In this document: positions 1 to 11,581 of the stretch, piece after piece | How positions within the stretch are numbered: position 1 is the first letter of the stretch | Layout: every line of letters starts with the position of its first letter | Origin: Podospora comata | Taxonomy: Eukaryota > Ascomycota > Sordariomycetes > Sordariales > Podosporaceae | Direction of reading: 5' to 3' | Assembly: GCA_017354895.1 (NCBI GenBank) | Contig: CP071498.1 | Location: 992,001-1,056,000 of the forward strand | DNA length: 64,000 nucleotides | The notes under the pieces: generated by a model | Databases searched by the model: none | What the model was told of the DNA's origin: nothing | Seen by the model: only the letters and a program-made list of their open reading frames with translations | Program-made: the position numbers and the translations under genes

Positions 1-949
1 TTCTTCTGTATATACACATTATTACTTCTTTTCTGGCGAAAGGTTAACTTGGGCCAGTAGCTAATTTTGTTTAGAGGACATGTTCTTTTTTTTAAACAAA
101 ACCCATGAGTTGGCAGTGAGAGAAACGATCTATGTATATCGCCTTTATGTGTTGACCGGATTAAAGCGTCAAAAGGCAATGCCGCCGCGTGGGTAGCTGA
201 AATTTTATAAAACCCAACGAAGGAAGGTTAGGGGAACCCAAAAGACATAGACTTGAATATCCAAAACGTGAATCAATCATGATAAACGACCTCTCCTACC
301 CAAACCAAGTAAGTCTCCCTATTTCTCGCCTCGCTCTCCGTCTCGCCGCCTCCGATACCTAGTCATTCGAATCTGCGCTCACAAACACCCCTTCCAGAAG
401 AAAATGCATGTAACCTTCTTATCAGACTCTATCTCACCCAGCACAACCCAACCACCACACTTGACATCCCATCGATATCACCAATCCTGTTTCTAAATCA
501 CAAGAAATACCTCACCCAAATACCACTCATGTCATTACTCATACCGTAAAATACCAAATCATCAACATCATTCAATTGTGTACCCAACCCTTCCCCCCCC
601 TATTCTAACATCTAACATACACACAACCCCCTCCCAAAAACCAAACCAAAGCTATGATCTCAAGAAACAAAAGAAAACAATTATTTTAATGCACACACAT
701 TCCAATCCATTACCCTATCCCATGCATCTTGCCTGTGTAATCCTCTTGCCTCACTCACGTTTCTTTTTTTCTCATTACCAAAAAAAAAGGAAAAATAAGA
801 AAAAAAGGACGATTGCTTCATTCAAGAGACACTTCAAAAAAAGTTTATACATGTACATTAGGGAGACACAAAAAAACCGTAGTTTTCTCCCCCACCTCTG
901 TTTACCCTCCCGCCCTTTCATTTACAAAACACCCCCCCATTCAAAAGAC
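1..949. other. Left-edge flank, 3' side of kgd1
   Basis: No gene is supported here. The stretch is pyrimidine- and A-rich with several homopolymer runs around 770-850, as expected for the 3' UTR and terminator zone of the minus-strand gene that ends at 950. A plus-strand open frame from 578 to 1495 crosses into the 3' exon of that gene. It is low-complexity and antisense, so I do not call it. Confidence 0.5.
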
Positions 950-3900
950 TTACTCGCCCTTGAGCTTGTCCTGAGTCACGGTAAAAGCGCTCTCCAAAAG
1001 ATCCTGCTCCTCCTTGGTGTGCGACGACTTGAGACCGGTGGCCACCGACGCGCTGGGGTTGCGGCCGGCGTACATCACGTGCTTGCGGTCATGGTGCTGC
1101 GTGCTGTTGAGCAGAGTCTCGATGCGAGGCTGAGTGTAGCTCCAAGCACCAGCGTTGAGAGGCTCCTCCTGCGCCCAGACGATGGTCTTGGCGTTAGGGT
1201 ACTGGTCGAGGTTCTCGCGGAGCTGCTCCCAGGGGAAGGGGTGGAGCTGCTCGATGCGGGTGATGGCAACGTTGTCGATCTTGTTGTCGGCGCGGTACTT
1301 GTGAAGACCGGCATAGACCTGGCCAGAGCAGAGGATGACGCGGTCAATCTCCTCGGGAGCCTTGATCTCGCCAGACTGGTGGGCTGGGTCGGGGATGATC
1401 CACTGGAACTGGGTCTCGCCAATGAACTCCTCAATGTTGGAGCGGGCGAGAGGATGACGGAGGAGAGCCTTGGAGAAGAAGAGGATGAGGGCTAGACGGA
1501 AAGGTTAGCACGGATGGCCATGCAAGACGGACGGAACGGACAGGGTTCAACTTACGCTTCCGGAATTGCCGGTTCATCTGGCGACGGAGAATGTGGAACA
1601 AGTTGGCGGGGGTGGTCATGTAGGCAACCTGCATGTTGCAGTCCTGGTGCTGGCGGTCGAGCTTCTCGGCCGAGGGGTAGAGGCGAGGATCCTCGTTGCA
1701 GAGCTGGAGGAAACGCTCGAGACGGCCGGAAGAGTGCTCAGGACCCTGACCATCGTAACCGTGGGGCAGGGACACGACAAGGCCGGTACGCTGCATCCAC
1801 TTGGTCTCACCAGAGGCGATGAACTGATCAAAGACGACCTGGGCATTGTTGGCGAAATCACCGAACTGCGCCTCCCACATGACGAAACCGTTAGGGTCGG
1901 TGAGAGAGTAACCGTACTCAAAGCCAAGAGCACCGTACTCGCTCAGAGAGGAGTTGGAGATGACAAATTTGCCCTGGTCCTTGCCGACGTGCTGGAGAGG
2001 GGTGAAGATGTCCTCAGTCTCCTGGTCATGGAAGACGGCATGACGCTGGGAGAAGGTGCCACGCTCAACATCCTGGCCAGAAATGCGGACGTGCTTGCCC
2101 TCCGTGACAAGAGTACCGAAAGCCAAAGCCTCAGCAGTAGACCAGTCGATGTTCTTACCCTCGACGACCGACTTGGTGCGGTTGGCAAGGATACGCTTCA
2201 GGTTGCGGTGGACGTTGAAGCCCTCAGGGGCAGTGCCGATGACGGTACCAATGTGCTCCAGAGTCTGACGGTCAACACCAGTGGGGTTGTGAGGAAGAAC
2301 CTCAGTGGCAAGCTCCTTGGGAGACTTGAAGTTGTTCCAGGCACTGGTGGTCCACTCCTTGGAGGTAGGCTGGTAGTCCTTGGACTTAGCGAAGCTCTCC
2401 TCCAACATGCCCCACACCCACTGCTTGTGCTCCTCTACATCCTCCTTGGTGAAAGTGCCCTCCTTCAAGAGCTGGTCAACGTAGATCTCGATCTGGGGGT
2501 TCTTCTCCAGGATACGCTTGTACATCAGGGGCTGGGTGAAGGACGGCTGGTCGGTCTCGTTGTGGCCGTGCTTGCGGTAGCAGACGAGATCGATAACGAC
2601 GTCCTGCTTGAACTCAGCACGCCAGTCGGCAGCGAGCTGGCAGACGAAGTTGACAGACTCGACGTCATCGGCGTTGACGTGGAAGACAGGGGCGTCGATG
2701 GCCTTGGCGATATCAGTGCAGTAAGCGGTCGAACGGGAGAAGCGGGGATCGGTGGTGAAACCAATCTGGTTGTTGACCACCAGGTGGATGGTACCGCCGG
2801 TCGAGAAAGCGGGAAGCTGGTGGAAGCCCAAGCACTCGTAAACGACACCCTGGCCGGCAACAGCGGCATCACCGTGAAGGAGGACGGCCATGGCGCTCTT
2901 GTGCTCGACCTCATCGTTGTTATAGTGCTGGATGGCACGAACCTTGCCAAGGACAACGGGGTCCTCAGCCTCCAAATGGGAGGGGTTGGCAACCAGAGAC
3001 AGCTGCACACGCTTTCCGGAAGGAGTGGGACGCTCAAAGTTCATGCCCAAATGGTACTTGACGTCACCGGAACCCTCGTCCTCACCACCGGCAGTGCCGG
3101 CGAATTCGCTGAAGATGGACTCGTTGGGCTTGCGGACGACGTTGGAGAGAACGTTGAGACGACCACGATGGGGCATACCAATGACAATGTCCTTGACGCC
3201 ATAATCGACGCTGCGGTCAATCAGGGCCTTCATGCCGGGAACCAGGGTCTCGCAACCCTCCAGACCGAATCTCTTGTCGTTGGGGTACTTGGTGGCCAGG
3301 AAGGCCTCGAAGCTGGAGGACCAGATGAGACGGTCGAGGATGCGGCGCTTCTCGTCGATGGAGTACTTGAAGGGCTGGGGAACCTCGAGGCGCTCGCGGA
3401 GCCAGTCGCACTTTTCTCTGTCGGGAATGTGGATGAACTCGACACCGTAGGAACCGCAGTAGATCTGCTCGCAAGCAGCCACAATCTCACGGAGGGTCAT
3501 CTTCTCGCGGCCATCCCGCTTGAAGCGGGGCAAGATACCGGGGCCAAGAGTGTATTCGGTATCCAGGTCCTTCTCAGTGAATTGGTAGTAATCGAGCTCG
3601 AGTTCCTTGGGTCTGATGTTGCCGAAACCAGACTTGTTGGCGTTACGGATGCCCAGGGGATCGATCTTGGCCTTGTGGTGACCACGAGCCTGGTAGGCGC
3701 GCACAAGGAGCTGGACCTTGAGATGGTTGGTGACATCGGTGCCCTCACCGATGCCGACACCGGCACCGGCGGCCAAGTTGACAACAGTCTGGTTGCTGCT
3801 CGGCACGAGGGACGGGGGAGGTGTGAAGGCCCTGGAGATGGGCATGTCACCGCTCTCCATGTTCTTGAAGTAGACCTGCCATGAGATGTGGACGCTCTGG

Positions 3901-4145
3901 GGATCCTTCTTCCACTGCAGGTACATCTCATCGATGTAGTTGGCCGTGTTACCGGACAGGAAGTTGTCGGCGGCATCGGGAGGATTATGGAGGGCGCTGT
4001 CGAAGCGCTTTTGGGCGGCGACAGCCAGAGGACGACGGCTCGCGGAGAGCTTGAGGCTGGCACGGGCGGTTACTGTGGCGGTCGAGAAGCATCGCGAAGA
4101 GGTCGACGCAGCGCCCTGGAGCGCGCGGAATGAGGTGCGCAACAT
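950..4145 (-). CDS. kgd1: 2-oxoglutarate dehydrogenase E1 component, mitochondrial
   Basis: E1 subunit of the 2-oxoglutarate dehydrogenase complex: thiamine-diphosphate-dependent decarboxylation of 2-oxoglutarate and transfer of succinyl to the E2 lipoyl group, in the TCA cycle in the mitochondrial matrix. Two exons, 4145-1556 and 1491-950, separated by a 64-bp intron (GTAAGT...TAG). Together they give 1043 aa, close to the yeast enzyme. Residues 1-50 form an Arg/Ser/Ala-rich targeting peptide. The [14 protein letters not shown] segment near residue 60 is the conserved N-terminal E2-binding region. The ThDP motif runs from GDAAVAGQG (about residue 424) to [10 protein letters not shown]. The start was chosen because it is the only Met before the targeting peptide. 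Without splicing, the main frame ends in a spurious tail after MNRQFRK. It faces tfb1 across a 1.2-kb divergent promoter. Identification is secure. Confidence 0.97.
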
Positions 4146-5350
4146 GGCGGTCGTGGTCCCAGGTCAGGGGGCGGTGACTTGAAATTGTTGTCTGGAGTTG
4201 AGGCAAATGTGTGAAAAATCGGCCGCTGAGAGGAAACCCAAAGCCGTCCCGTCTAAAATGCGGTACTTCGTATCGATGCGGTATCGTAGTGCCGAGCGTG
4301 TTACACCGAACAGCGCAACAACCTGGAACCCAAACCCAGAAATGAGCGGCGGAGTAAGTCGTAGGTGGAGGGGAGAGTGGTAGAAAAACGATGCCGCCGT
4401 CAGCGAGGAGCAGCAAAAGGCAAACAGAGGAACGGGGAAAAAAACACAAAGACAGATCAGATCAGGGGGGTGGCCTTTCTGTCTTCAATCTTGATAAAAA
4501 AAGCTGGAAAACGAAAATCGAGCGAAATAGTAATGGGTCTCCGGAGGATGATGACGGCAATTTTCAGTGAAGGCCCTGGTTCGCCCGCTGCATCGCTGCA
4601 TCCCTGCTCGGCCCAGCGCACCAACCAGAAGCCACGCTGAGCCCGCGCCGTTCTGAAGCCGGGTGGTCATGTGGCCAAGCTCGCGGTTGGGCGGAAGGGC
4701 CCTTTGACAAGTCGCCGACAGCGAGCCCCAGTGACAGAACAGTGGTCACCCGCTCTACGCCCGCACACTAGTCAGTTACATCAGCGAGAGCCCCGGTAGA
4801 AGCCGAGTGAGCGCGAGTCTTTTTTCTCTTCCAGGTTTCTCTTTATTCGGTACTTAAAAGAGTTGGTTCTACCTCAACCCAAGGCTGTCATTAACTACTA
4901 GCAGCAGGGTAGGCCGTCCAATTTCATCTCATCGCAGGGATTGCTCCCACCACCTGTTCCAGAAGACGTCTAGAAGTGAATTTGAAATTGGGCTCAAACT
5001 GGATGTTGGATCCCGGGACTTCACGCCGCTCCGGGGCCCGGGCGCGTCCCCAAGAAAATCTGCGGAGCCGAGAGCAACTCTGGGGCACGGAGCACCCGGA
5101 TTTTATAATTAGTGTGGCTTGGCATCGACGCCGTTGCCTAGAGGTTTCGTCAATTCAAAGTCCAGCCAACCTTTAATATCGACTTCAACTGCGCCATTCA
5201 CACCGCCACACATACATCAATCTATCCATCCATCACTCTCAGTCGCGAGAGAGTGACACTCTATGACACATAGTCGCTTGATACAGCAATTATAAAACTT
5301 GACAAGGAACCCAGAGTCGAGTTGGCAGTGAGGCAGTCTGGCTCTCCGTG
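4146..5350. promoter_or_regulatory. Divergent promoter region, kgd1/tfb1
   Basis: A gene-free 1.2-kb interval between two divergent start codons. It holds a CCAAT box on the plus strand at 4918-4922 and short A/T tracts around 4493-4503 and 5101-5112. No conserved open frame was found. The promoter role is inferred from the gene arrangement. Confidence 0.5.
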
Positions 5351-7336
5351 ATGGAGCTCCCTCAGGGAAGGGCGACCTACAAGAAAAAAGATGGCGTCCT
5401 CACCTTGACAGAAGACAAGAAATTCCTGATCTGGTCGCCGTTGCCTGCGAATGGCCCGCCTACGGTATCTCTGGCTTTGGAAAGGATCTTGAACTTGCAG
5501 CAGACGCCAGACACGGCGCCCAAGGTTATTCTCAAGGTGATTGAGAAGCCCAAGAGCACAGAGGAAGGACAAGCAGGAGCGGCCTTTCTCTTCCAGTTTA
5601 CATCGCCGACAGATGCCCGCGCAGAAGCCAATGCCATCAAAGCTCTGTTATCACAAATTCTATCTGAACTGCGCGGCAATGATCCCAGTGTTCCCAAGCC
5701 TATCGGCACCCCCCAGGCCGATGCCAACGGGGCTGGTGCCTCGGCGGCCATGTCGTTCGCCAGCACTGTCAACTCCAAGGGCCCAACTGTTCGTTGGTTT
5801 GACGACAATGCGTTAAAAGCAGATCTCGAGCTTCAGCGGTCTCTGTTAAACAAGGACGACGATCTGGCCCAGACGTATGCACAGGCGCTCTCATTGAAAC
5901 CGCCATCAATATCAGATGCTGCTTTTGATGCTCAGTTTTGGTCCACCCGTATTGGTCTGCTTAGGGCTCATGCTATCGAAGTCAACCAGAAGAAGGGCGC
6001 CTACAATGTGCTGTCTACGATAAAACCACGAACCGAAGACGGCGAGGTCAAGCTCAGTCTGAATCCAGAACAAATTCAAACCATCCTCCACCAACATCCT
6101 CTAGTGAGGAGGATATACAACGAAAATGTCCCAAAGGTCTCGGTGGCCACCTTCTGGTCCAAATTCTTCCTGAGCAAGCTCTGCAAGAAACTCCGCGGCG
6201 AGCGTGTGACCGACATCGACAACACCGAGCCTCTCTTCGACAAGTATCTGAACGCTCCCAACGACATGGGCTTCACCAGCAAAATCAACGCTGCCCAGCA
6301 ACTCCCACACATAATCGACATCAACGCCAACGAAGAAAACCAAGGCGGTTTCAAATCCGGCAACAGAAAAGATGTCGAGATGCGTCCCAGAGCCAACGTC
6401 CCCATCATCCGAACTCTCAACTCCATATCTGAGAAAATCATGGCCGACGTTGCCCCCTCAGACTTGGATCCCTCGGCCGGTCCCAATGGCATCCCAGATG
6501 ACACCCGCACCATAGAGGAACTTACTCTCCGCGATCTCAGGGGCGAAATCCCTTCTTCTCGCATCATTCTCAACCTCAAGGAGCAGTCTGCCTTATTTCC
6601 CACCAACACCCAAACTGCCCAACCCAACTCCACCAACGCCACCGACCAGGCCTTGTTTGCCCAACAAGACCCCACGGGTGTGTTATTCGAAGTCCAAGCA
6701 GACCTCGACATGGTAGACGAGGACCCCTCAGGAGGTCTCGATCTACGAAAAGGCATAGGTGTCAACGACGACTCCGACGACGAGGCCAACGCTGACCCTA
6801 CCACTCCCCACGTCACAGCCACACCTCACATCGGCTCCCACAATGCCCGGTTGGCAGCCAAAAACCAAATCTTGTCTTCACTGAAGAAACGCCAAGCAGA
6901 AAACACCTCCCTGTCCTCCTCTGGCATAACCACCTCATCAGGAACTACCCTCCCCGCTGAACCACTGACAATCCCAGCCTCGATATCCCACCAATGCTAC
7001 CTCACCAACGCCTCCACTGTTGAATTCCTCCGCCAATTCTACACCACCTTCTCAGACAAAAACGCCAACCAGCAAGAACTGAGGTATTACGTCGACGCCC
7101 TGGGGAAATCACGCGAAAGAATCGAGGCTCTGGCGGAAGAGGCCGAGAAGCTAAGAAGGGAGAGGGAACAGCAGGTGATAGACGAGGCGTTCGCCCGGTT
7201 CAAAAAGACGGGCGTCAAGGGGAAGAGGCCCAAGATTAGAGGGGGGAGGGAGGATGTTCTTGGCTTGTTTGAGCAGACGTTGGCCGGGCTGAAGATTGCG
7301 GAGCGGGTTTGGGAACAGAGTGGGAGGGGGAGATAG
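5351..7336 (+). CDS. tfb1: General transcription and DNA repair factor TFIIH subunit Tfb1 (p62)
   Basis: Core TFIIH subunit for RNA polymerase II initiation and nucleotide excision repair, nuclear. A single exon gives 661 aa. The N-terminal PH-like domain (about residues 1-110, starting MELPQGRATYKKKDG) is the part that in the family binds activators, TFIIE and the repair factor Rad4/XPC. Two BSD domains follow: about 140-200 (FDDNALKADLELQRSLL...FWSTR) and 235-290 (HPLVRRIYNENVP...FWSKFF). A middle acidic linker and a C-terminal helical region (about 540-640, ending in a basic KGKRPKIRGG patch) complete it. The ATG at 5351 is used; the codon before it is GTG, and I see no reason to extend. 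It converges on cia1. Confidence 0.95.
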   Translation: MELPQGRATYKKKDGVLTLTEDKKFLIWSPLPANGPPTVSLALERILNLQQTPDTAPKVILKVIEKPKSTEEGQAGAAFLFQFTSPTDARAEANAIKALLSQILSELRGNDPSVPKPIGTPQADANGAGASAAMSFASTVNSKGPTVRWFDDNALKADLELQRSLLNKDDDLAQTYAQALSLKPPSISDAAFDAQFWSTRIGLLRAHAIEVNQKKGAYNVLSTIKPRTEDGEVKLSLNPEQIQTILHQHPLVRRIYNENVPKVSVATFWSKFFLSKLCKKLRGERVTDIDNTEPLFDKYLNAPNDMGFTSKINAAQQLPHIIDINANEENQGGFKSGNRKDVEMRPRANVPIIRTLNSISEKIMADVAPSDLDPSAGPNGIPDDTRTIEELTLRDLRGEIPSSRIILNLKEQSALFPTNTQTAQPNSTNATDQALFAQQDPTGVLFEVQADLDMVDEDPSGGLDLRKGIGVNDDSDDEANADPTTPHVTATPHIGSHNARLAAKNQILSSLKKRQAENTSLSSSGITTSSGTTLPAEPLTIPASISHQCYLTNASTVEFLRQFYTTFSDKNANQQELRYYVDALGKSRERIEALAEEAEKLRREREQQVIDEAFARFKKTGVKGKRPKIRGGREDVLGLFEQTLAGLKIAERVWEQSGRGR

Positions 7337-8006
7337 AGCAGAACTGGGAGATAGGACAGCTGAGGGGGGATAGATTGGGATATTCAAGATTGCAGACAAA
7401 ACAAACAGACAACGGTGGCAGCGGGTGAAGCGGGTGTAATATACTCTTTGACAAGCATCGATACCATACATTGCTGTTTTTAGAACAGGAGACAAGAGCT
7501 AAATTGGATTTGTTTTTCGAATTGTTAATCCAGGGCATATTGTTAACTGAAAAAGTCGTAAAAACGAAAATGAAAAAAATGAATAAAAGAGGGTTTGAGT
7601 TCGGGTTTATTCGCCTCAAGTGTCAGAGAACCCCGGAGTCCCTGCCACAATCACCAGCGTCGCCTTACATCCCTTTGTTAGGTGGAATGGGCAGGAATAA
7701 TTGGGCTTCCCCTCATACCACTGCGCCATACCACCCCTCCTCGGGCGTCCCCGATTGAAAGGCAAGAGCAAACTTGGCATCTGTAATCCTGTGAGGGAAG
7801 GAGCAGCAAGTGTCAGTCAAGGAAGGAGCAGCTGGTGCGGTGTTCATAACACGGAAGGAGCAACCCACAGTAACAAAAAAGGAAAGCGCGACCCTGACCA
7901 TGCTACAGCCCAACACCTCACCACAAAACAGCATACATGGTCTCAAGCTTATCTTGTTATTATTCTCTATTCCCATCACTTCCCATCACTTCCCATCACC
8001 CTCCAT
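7337..8006. other. Convergent 3' flanks of tfb1 and cia1
   Basis: No gene seen. The interval holds the 3' UTR zones of two converging genes, with an A-rich run around 7557-7590 and a short repeated TCCCATCACT near 7971-8000. Confidence 0.45.
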
Positions 8007-9209
8007 CTACTCCCCTATCCTCACCTCCCAAGCCCTCACAACCCCATCATCCCCCGTCGTAACCAACATCTCCTCCTGCCTCCCCTCCGCCCCCTTATCA
8101 AACCTCCTACACCAAGTAACATGATTAACCTCATACGGCCCATGCGCACCCTCCACCTTCGCCCTAACCTTCCATTCCTTTGTCTCTTCATCCTCCTCAT
8201 AAACAACCAATAACCCATCCCCCCCCGTCGTAGCCACCAATCCACTCTCCCCACTCCAACCAACCGAGTAAATCTCCCTAGTGTGAACCCTCGGCAACAC
8301 CCCCTTAACCTCCCACTCCTCCCTCAAACTCTGCCTCATCCTATTCGGCACCCCTCCCCACCTACTATCCCCCTCCTCTTCCTCCCCCTCCTCCTCCTTG
8401 AGTTCCCAAACTTTAACCCCCCCCTCCGCCCCAGCAGTCATCAACCTCTGATACCTCCCATTTTCCCTCTCCCTTTTCTCCCACTCAACCCCCCAAACAG
8501 TCCCAATCCCCCCCTCCAGCACACTCACACACCCCCACTCCCCATCCTGATCCTCCCTCCAAACCCTAACCGTATCATCATAACTCCCACTAGCCAAACA
8601 ATCACTCCCATACCTCCTCCCATCATGCCTCTTCCCCTGTTTAAAACCCGGCGCAAAAGCCACAGTTTTCACATCCCCATCATGCTCACTTAAAACAGCA
8701 ACCGTCTCCCAATCCTCATCCTCCTCTCCATCCTCCCCTCCCGATAAGTGCTCCCATATCCAAATCGACTTATCCCTACTGCAAGTAGCTAGATACTGTC
8801 CCGACGGACTAAAACTTAACGACTTGACTTCGTTTTCGTGGCCTTCGAGCACGAGGGTGAATTCCCATTCTTCCTCCTCCTCCTCCTCCCCTTGACCGAT
8901 GGGTTTTTCGAGCGTGGCAGCAGGGTTGTAAGTCCAGATCCCGGCCGTGGAGTCAAAACTGCCGGTTACGAGACGCAGGGTTTGAGAGGAAGAGGAAGGC
9001 TGCCAGGCGCAGGATCGGATGGAGCGGCTGTGACCCCCCGTGAGGGACGAGTGCTTTGAAAAGGTCGTGAGGGAAAACACGGTGACGGTCTTGTCGTGAG
9101 TTGTTGCTAGGAGGGGGAGGGAGGGGTGGGGGGTTGATTGCCAGGCGCGGGTGTAGAGGTCGGGAGTGAAGGTTGCTAGGGGGAGGAGTTGTATTGGTGG
9201 TGGTGGCAT
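8007..9209 (-). CDS. cia1: Cytosolic iron-sulfur assembly WD40 protein Cia1
   Basis: CIA targeting-complex component (CIAO1 in animals), which delivers cytosolic Fe-S clusters to client apoproteins together with MMS19- and FAM96-type partners. A single exon gives 400 aa. Seven WD-type blades can be traced, for example GGHSRSIRSCAWQP, LEGHENEVKSLSFSPSG, LSEHDGDVKTVAFAP and CLASGSYDDTVRVW, with the last blade near the C-terminus at GDDGVVRAWEVRIGE. Several blade-connecting loops carry acidic inserts (runs of Glu around residues 110 and 280), longer than in yeast Cia1. The N-terminal block (LATFTPDLYTRAWQSTPHPS) is typical of Cia1. Start at 9209. Coding strand composition shifts to G/A-rich toward the 3' half. 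Confidence 0.92.
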   Translation of the reverse strand: MPPPPIQLLPLATFTPDLYTRAWQSTPHPSLPLLATTHDKTVTVFSLTTFSKHSSLTGGHSRSIRSCAWQPSSSSQTLRLVTGSFDSTAGIWTYNPAATLEKPIGQGEEEEEEEWEFTLVLEGHENEVKSLSFSPSGQYLATCSRDKSIWIWEHLSGGEDGEEDEDWETVAVLSEHDGDVKTVAFAPGFKQGKRHDGRRYGSDCLASGSYDDTVRVWREDQDGEWGCVSVLEGGIGTVWGVEWEKRERENGRYQRLMTAGAEGGVKVWELKEEEGEEEEGDSRWGGVPNRMRQSLREEWEVKGVLPRVHTREIYSVGWSGESGLVATTGGDGLLVVYEEDEETKEWKVRAKVEGAHGPYEVNHVTWCRRFDKGAEGRQEEMLVTTGDDGVVRAWEVRIGE

Positions 9210-9726
9210 TGTTGCGGTTGTGGTCTGGAGATGAGGAATTGATAGCTGGAAAAGGGAACGGTGAGTAATATGGTAGAGCTGGAGGAGGAGGAAATAATCT
9301 TACCAAAAAAAAAACAAAAAAAGTATAAATCTGTCACCAAATGTCCATCGCGGTTGTGACTGTTGACTAGTAAAGAGTGCCCCTCCAAAAAGCGCCCCTC
9401 ACTGGCAGAATTACGGCCACCGGCTCCGATCCCGCTGAGAGCCCCACTTACACCGAGAGCTTCCCTGGATGAGGGTTGCAATCAGAATAGTCAACATAAC
9501 TAACTGTATAGCTCCCCAGTTAAGATAAGACAAATCATTCTCTTTCATATATTACTCAAAATCGCTATCCCTAATAAACCAGAATGCTACTATCAAAATC
9601 TGCTGTTTACTGTTCTCGCCTCCGTCCCTGAATGTTGCCCAAACTAAAAGACCCAAACCCTCATCCCATCCCATCCCATCCCATCCCATCCCATACCCAA
9701 AACGCCTTGAATATCAAACTATGTAC
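9210..9726. other. Intergenic region cia1-clpX, with pentamer repeat
   Basis: Promoter side of cia1 and 3' side of clpX, both on the minus strand. No gene seen. A short tandem repeat of ATCCC units lies at about 9662-9693. An A-run at 9304-9320 lies about 100 bp upstream of the cia1 start. Confidence 0.45.
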
Positions 9727-11581
9727 TTATGCACTCCCCAACCCAGCCGCCTCCCTCGCCTCCTCAGCCGACAACCTCACCTCCACCCCCCCATTCACCA
9801 CCCTCTCGTCCTCCTCCCTAATCCTCCTCTCCACCTCCATCTTCCCATCCTTCCCCCAATACCCCGCCTTCTCTTCCCCCTTCACGCAAGCCTCCGTAAT
9901 GAGCACATACGGCGTCGGCGCATCGTACATCGGCTCCGCCAACACCCTCTCCATCTCCATCTTCAGCCCTCTCGCCCCCGTCTCGTTCTTCGCTGCCCTT
10001 TCCGCGATGGCGTACAGTGCCGACCGGGTGAAGAACAGCTTGCTAGGGTAGGTTTCAAACAGGGCCGTGTATTGCGCCACGAGGCTATTTCTTGGTTCAG
10101 TCAAGATGCGATAGAGCTCTTCGAGAGAGAGTGGACTAAGCGCGCAGATGTTGTGCAACCTGCCAATGAGCTCGGGGATAAAGCCAAAGGCTTGGAGATC
10201 CGCGGGTGTGGTTAGGTCGAGGGGGGTGAAGTTGGGTTCAAAGATTGGTTGGTGAGGGAGATGGCGGTAGGATTCCAGAGGAAGGATATCCTTCAGACTG
10301 TTTGTCGAGGAGAATGACCTCCCGCCTCGGATTTCTGAACCGAACCCGATGGAGGGTTTGGACACCCTCCTCAGAACGGTTTTATCCAGCCCTACAAAGG
10401 CGCCACAGAAAACAAACAGAATGTTGGTGGTGTCAATGGTGTACTGGTCGACTTTCCCCGATGGGGGCGCTTGTGGTGGTGTGGTTGATCCGTAACCGGT
10501 GGGGGGCTGGTTTTGTGTGCGGGAGGGCCGGTTGTCCTTGACAGTGATGGTGACCTTGGTGCCTTCTACCAGCTTCAGCAATGCTTGCTGAACACCCTCT
10601 CCGCCTACGTCTCTTCCGTTGACGGTTTCTTTTCTAGCGATCTTGTCAAACTCGTCGAGGACAATGATTCCATGCTCGGCGGCCTTAACGTCGTAGTTGG
10701 CTTCGATGAGGAGACGCTCGATGCAGGATTCGACGTCTTGGCCGATGTAGCCTGCTTGGGTGAAGGAGTTGCAGTCGCTGATGGTGAAGGGGACGTTGAG
10801 TTTTTTGCTGAGGGTTCTGCACGGCTGTAAGCAAGGGGCCCAATTCTACATCAGCAAAAAAGTGAACTCACTCCAAGATATACGTCTTTCCCACGCCCGT
10901 AGGACCAATCAAGAGCAGGTTACTCTTGTCAATCTTGACATGGTTCGGCACCGTCAGGTCCTCCTGAATGTAAAAGTTGTCCGAGGGCGTCTCAAACGGG
11001 TCTTCGAGAACTTCATTGTGGGTGCCCCGTACGGACTCGTGGTGACCGGGAAATTCGTCTTCAGCAACATGGCGGATGTTAGTCTGCTGCCGCCACGATT
11101 TGGGAGCATAAGCAGAACGATCAGAGTGCCTTCGCCCACCTTCGACAGGGTGTACAGGCGCGCTGTAACCTGTACGCTCAAAGATCTCGCGGTCCTGAGC
11201 AAACTTTTGTCTCTGGATCTTTTCCCTCATATGTTGATCCTGCAGCTCGTGGTGTTGACGCCGCCGGAGCCCTTGGTAGTGGTTGAAGATGACGGAGCAG
11301 ATGGTCTTCTTCGCCCGGTCCTGGCCCACCACGTAGTCGTCTACCCTCTTTTTCAGATCTCGGGGGTAGAACTGCGGGACGCCAAACTTGGACTTGGAGA
11401 AGATGGGACCGCGGCTGGTGTCCTGTGTCGGATCGTAGCTTGACGTGAAGCCCGAGTTGAAGTAATTAGATCGGCGGGGGGAGGCGAGGAGGATGCTCGA
11501 GGTTGAATAGGCTGGGCTCCGAAGCCGGGCAAATCGCGGTGTTGCGCATAGAGGCGCCAGCGGTCTAGTCAAGACCAACAT
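9727..11581 (-). CDS. clpX: Mitochondrial ClpX-type AAA+ unfoldase
   Basis: AAA+ ATPase of the ClpX family, a matrix unfoldase that in species with ClpP feeds substrates to that protease. Two exons, 11581-10872 and 10816-9727, with a 55-bp intron (GTGAGT...GCAG) just after the Walker A motif. They encode 599 aa. Residues 1-40 are an Arg/Ser-rich targeting peptide. Walker A GPTGVGKT lies at about 226-233, Walker B IVLDEFDKI near 288, then the small AAA domain with sensor 2 (KNETGARGLK). The loop SIGFGSE near residue 394 matches the bacterial IGF loop that docks ClpP. The bacterial N-terminal zinc-binding domain is absent. A spacer (about residues 160-205) separates the DDYVVGQ box from Walker A. 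It is divergent from the branching enzyme gene. Yeast Mcx1 is the alternative name, but that protein lacks a ClpP partner. Confidence 0.93.

Noticed and set aside
1566-3884. 772-residue plus-strand open frame opposite kgd1
   Set aside because: Exactly antisense to the secure 2-oxoglutarate dehydrogenase exon. Its Leu/Val/Gly/Asp-rich composition is the reverse complement of C-ending codons.
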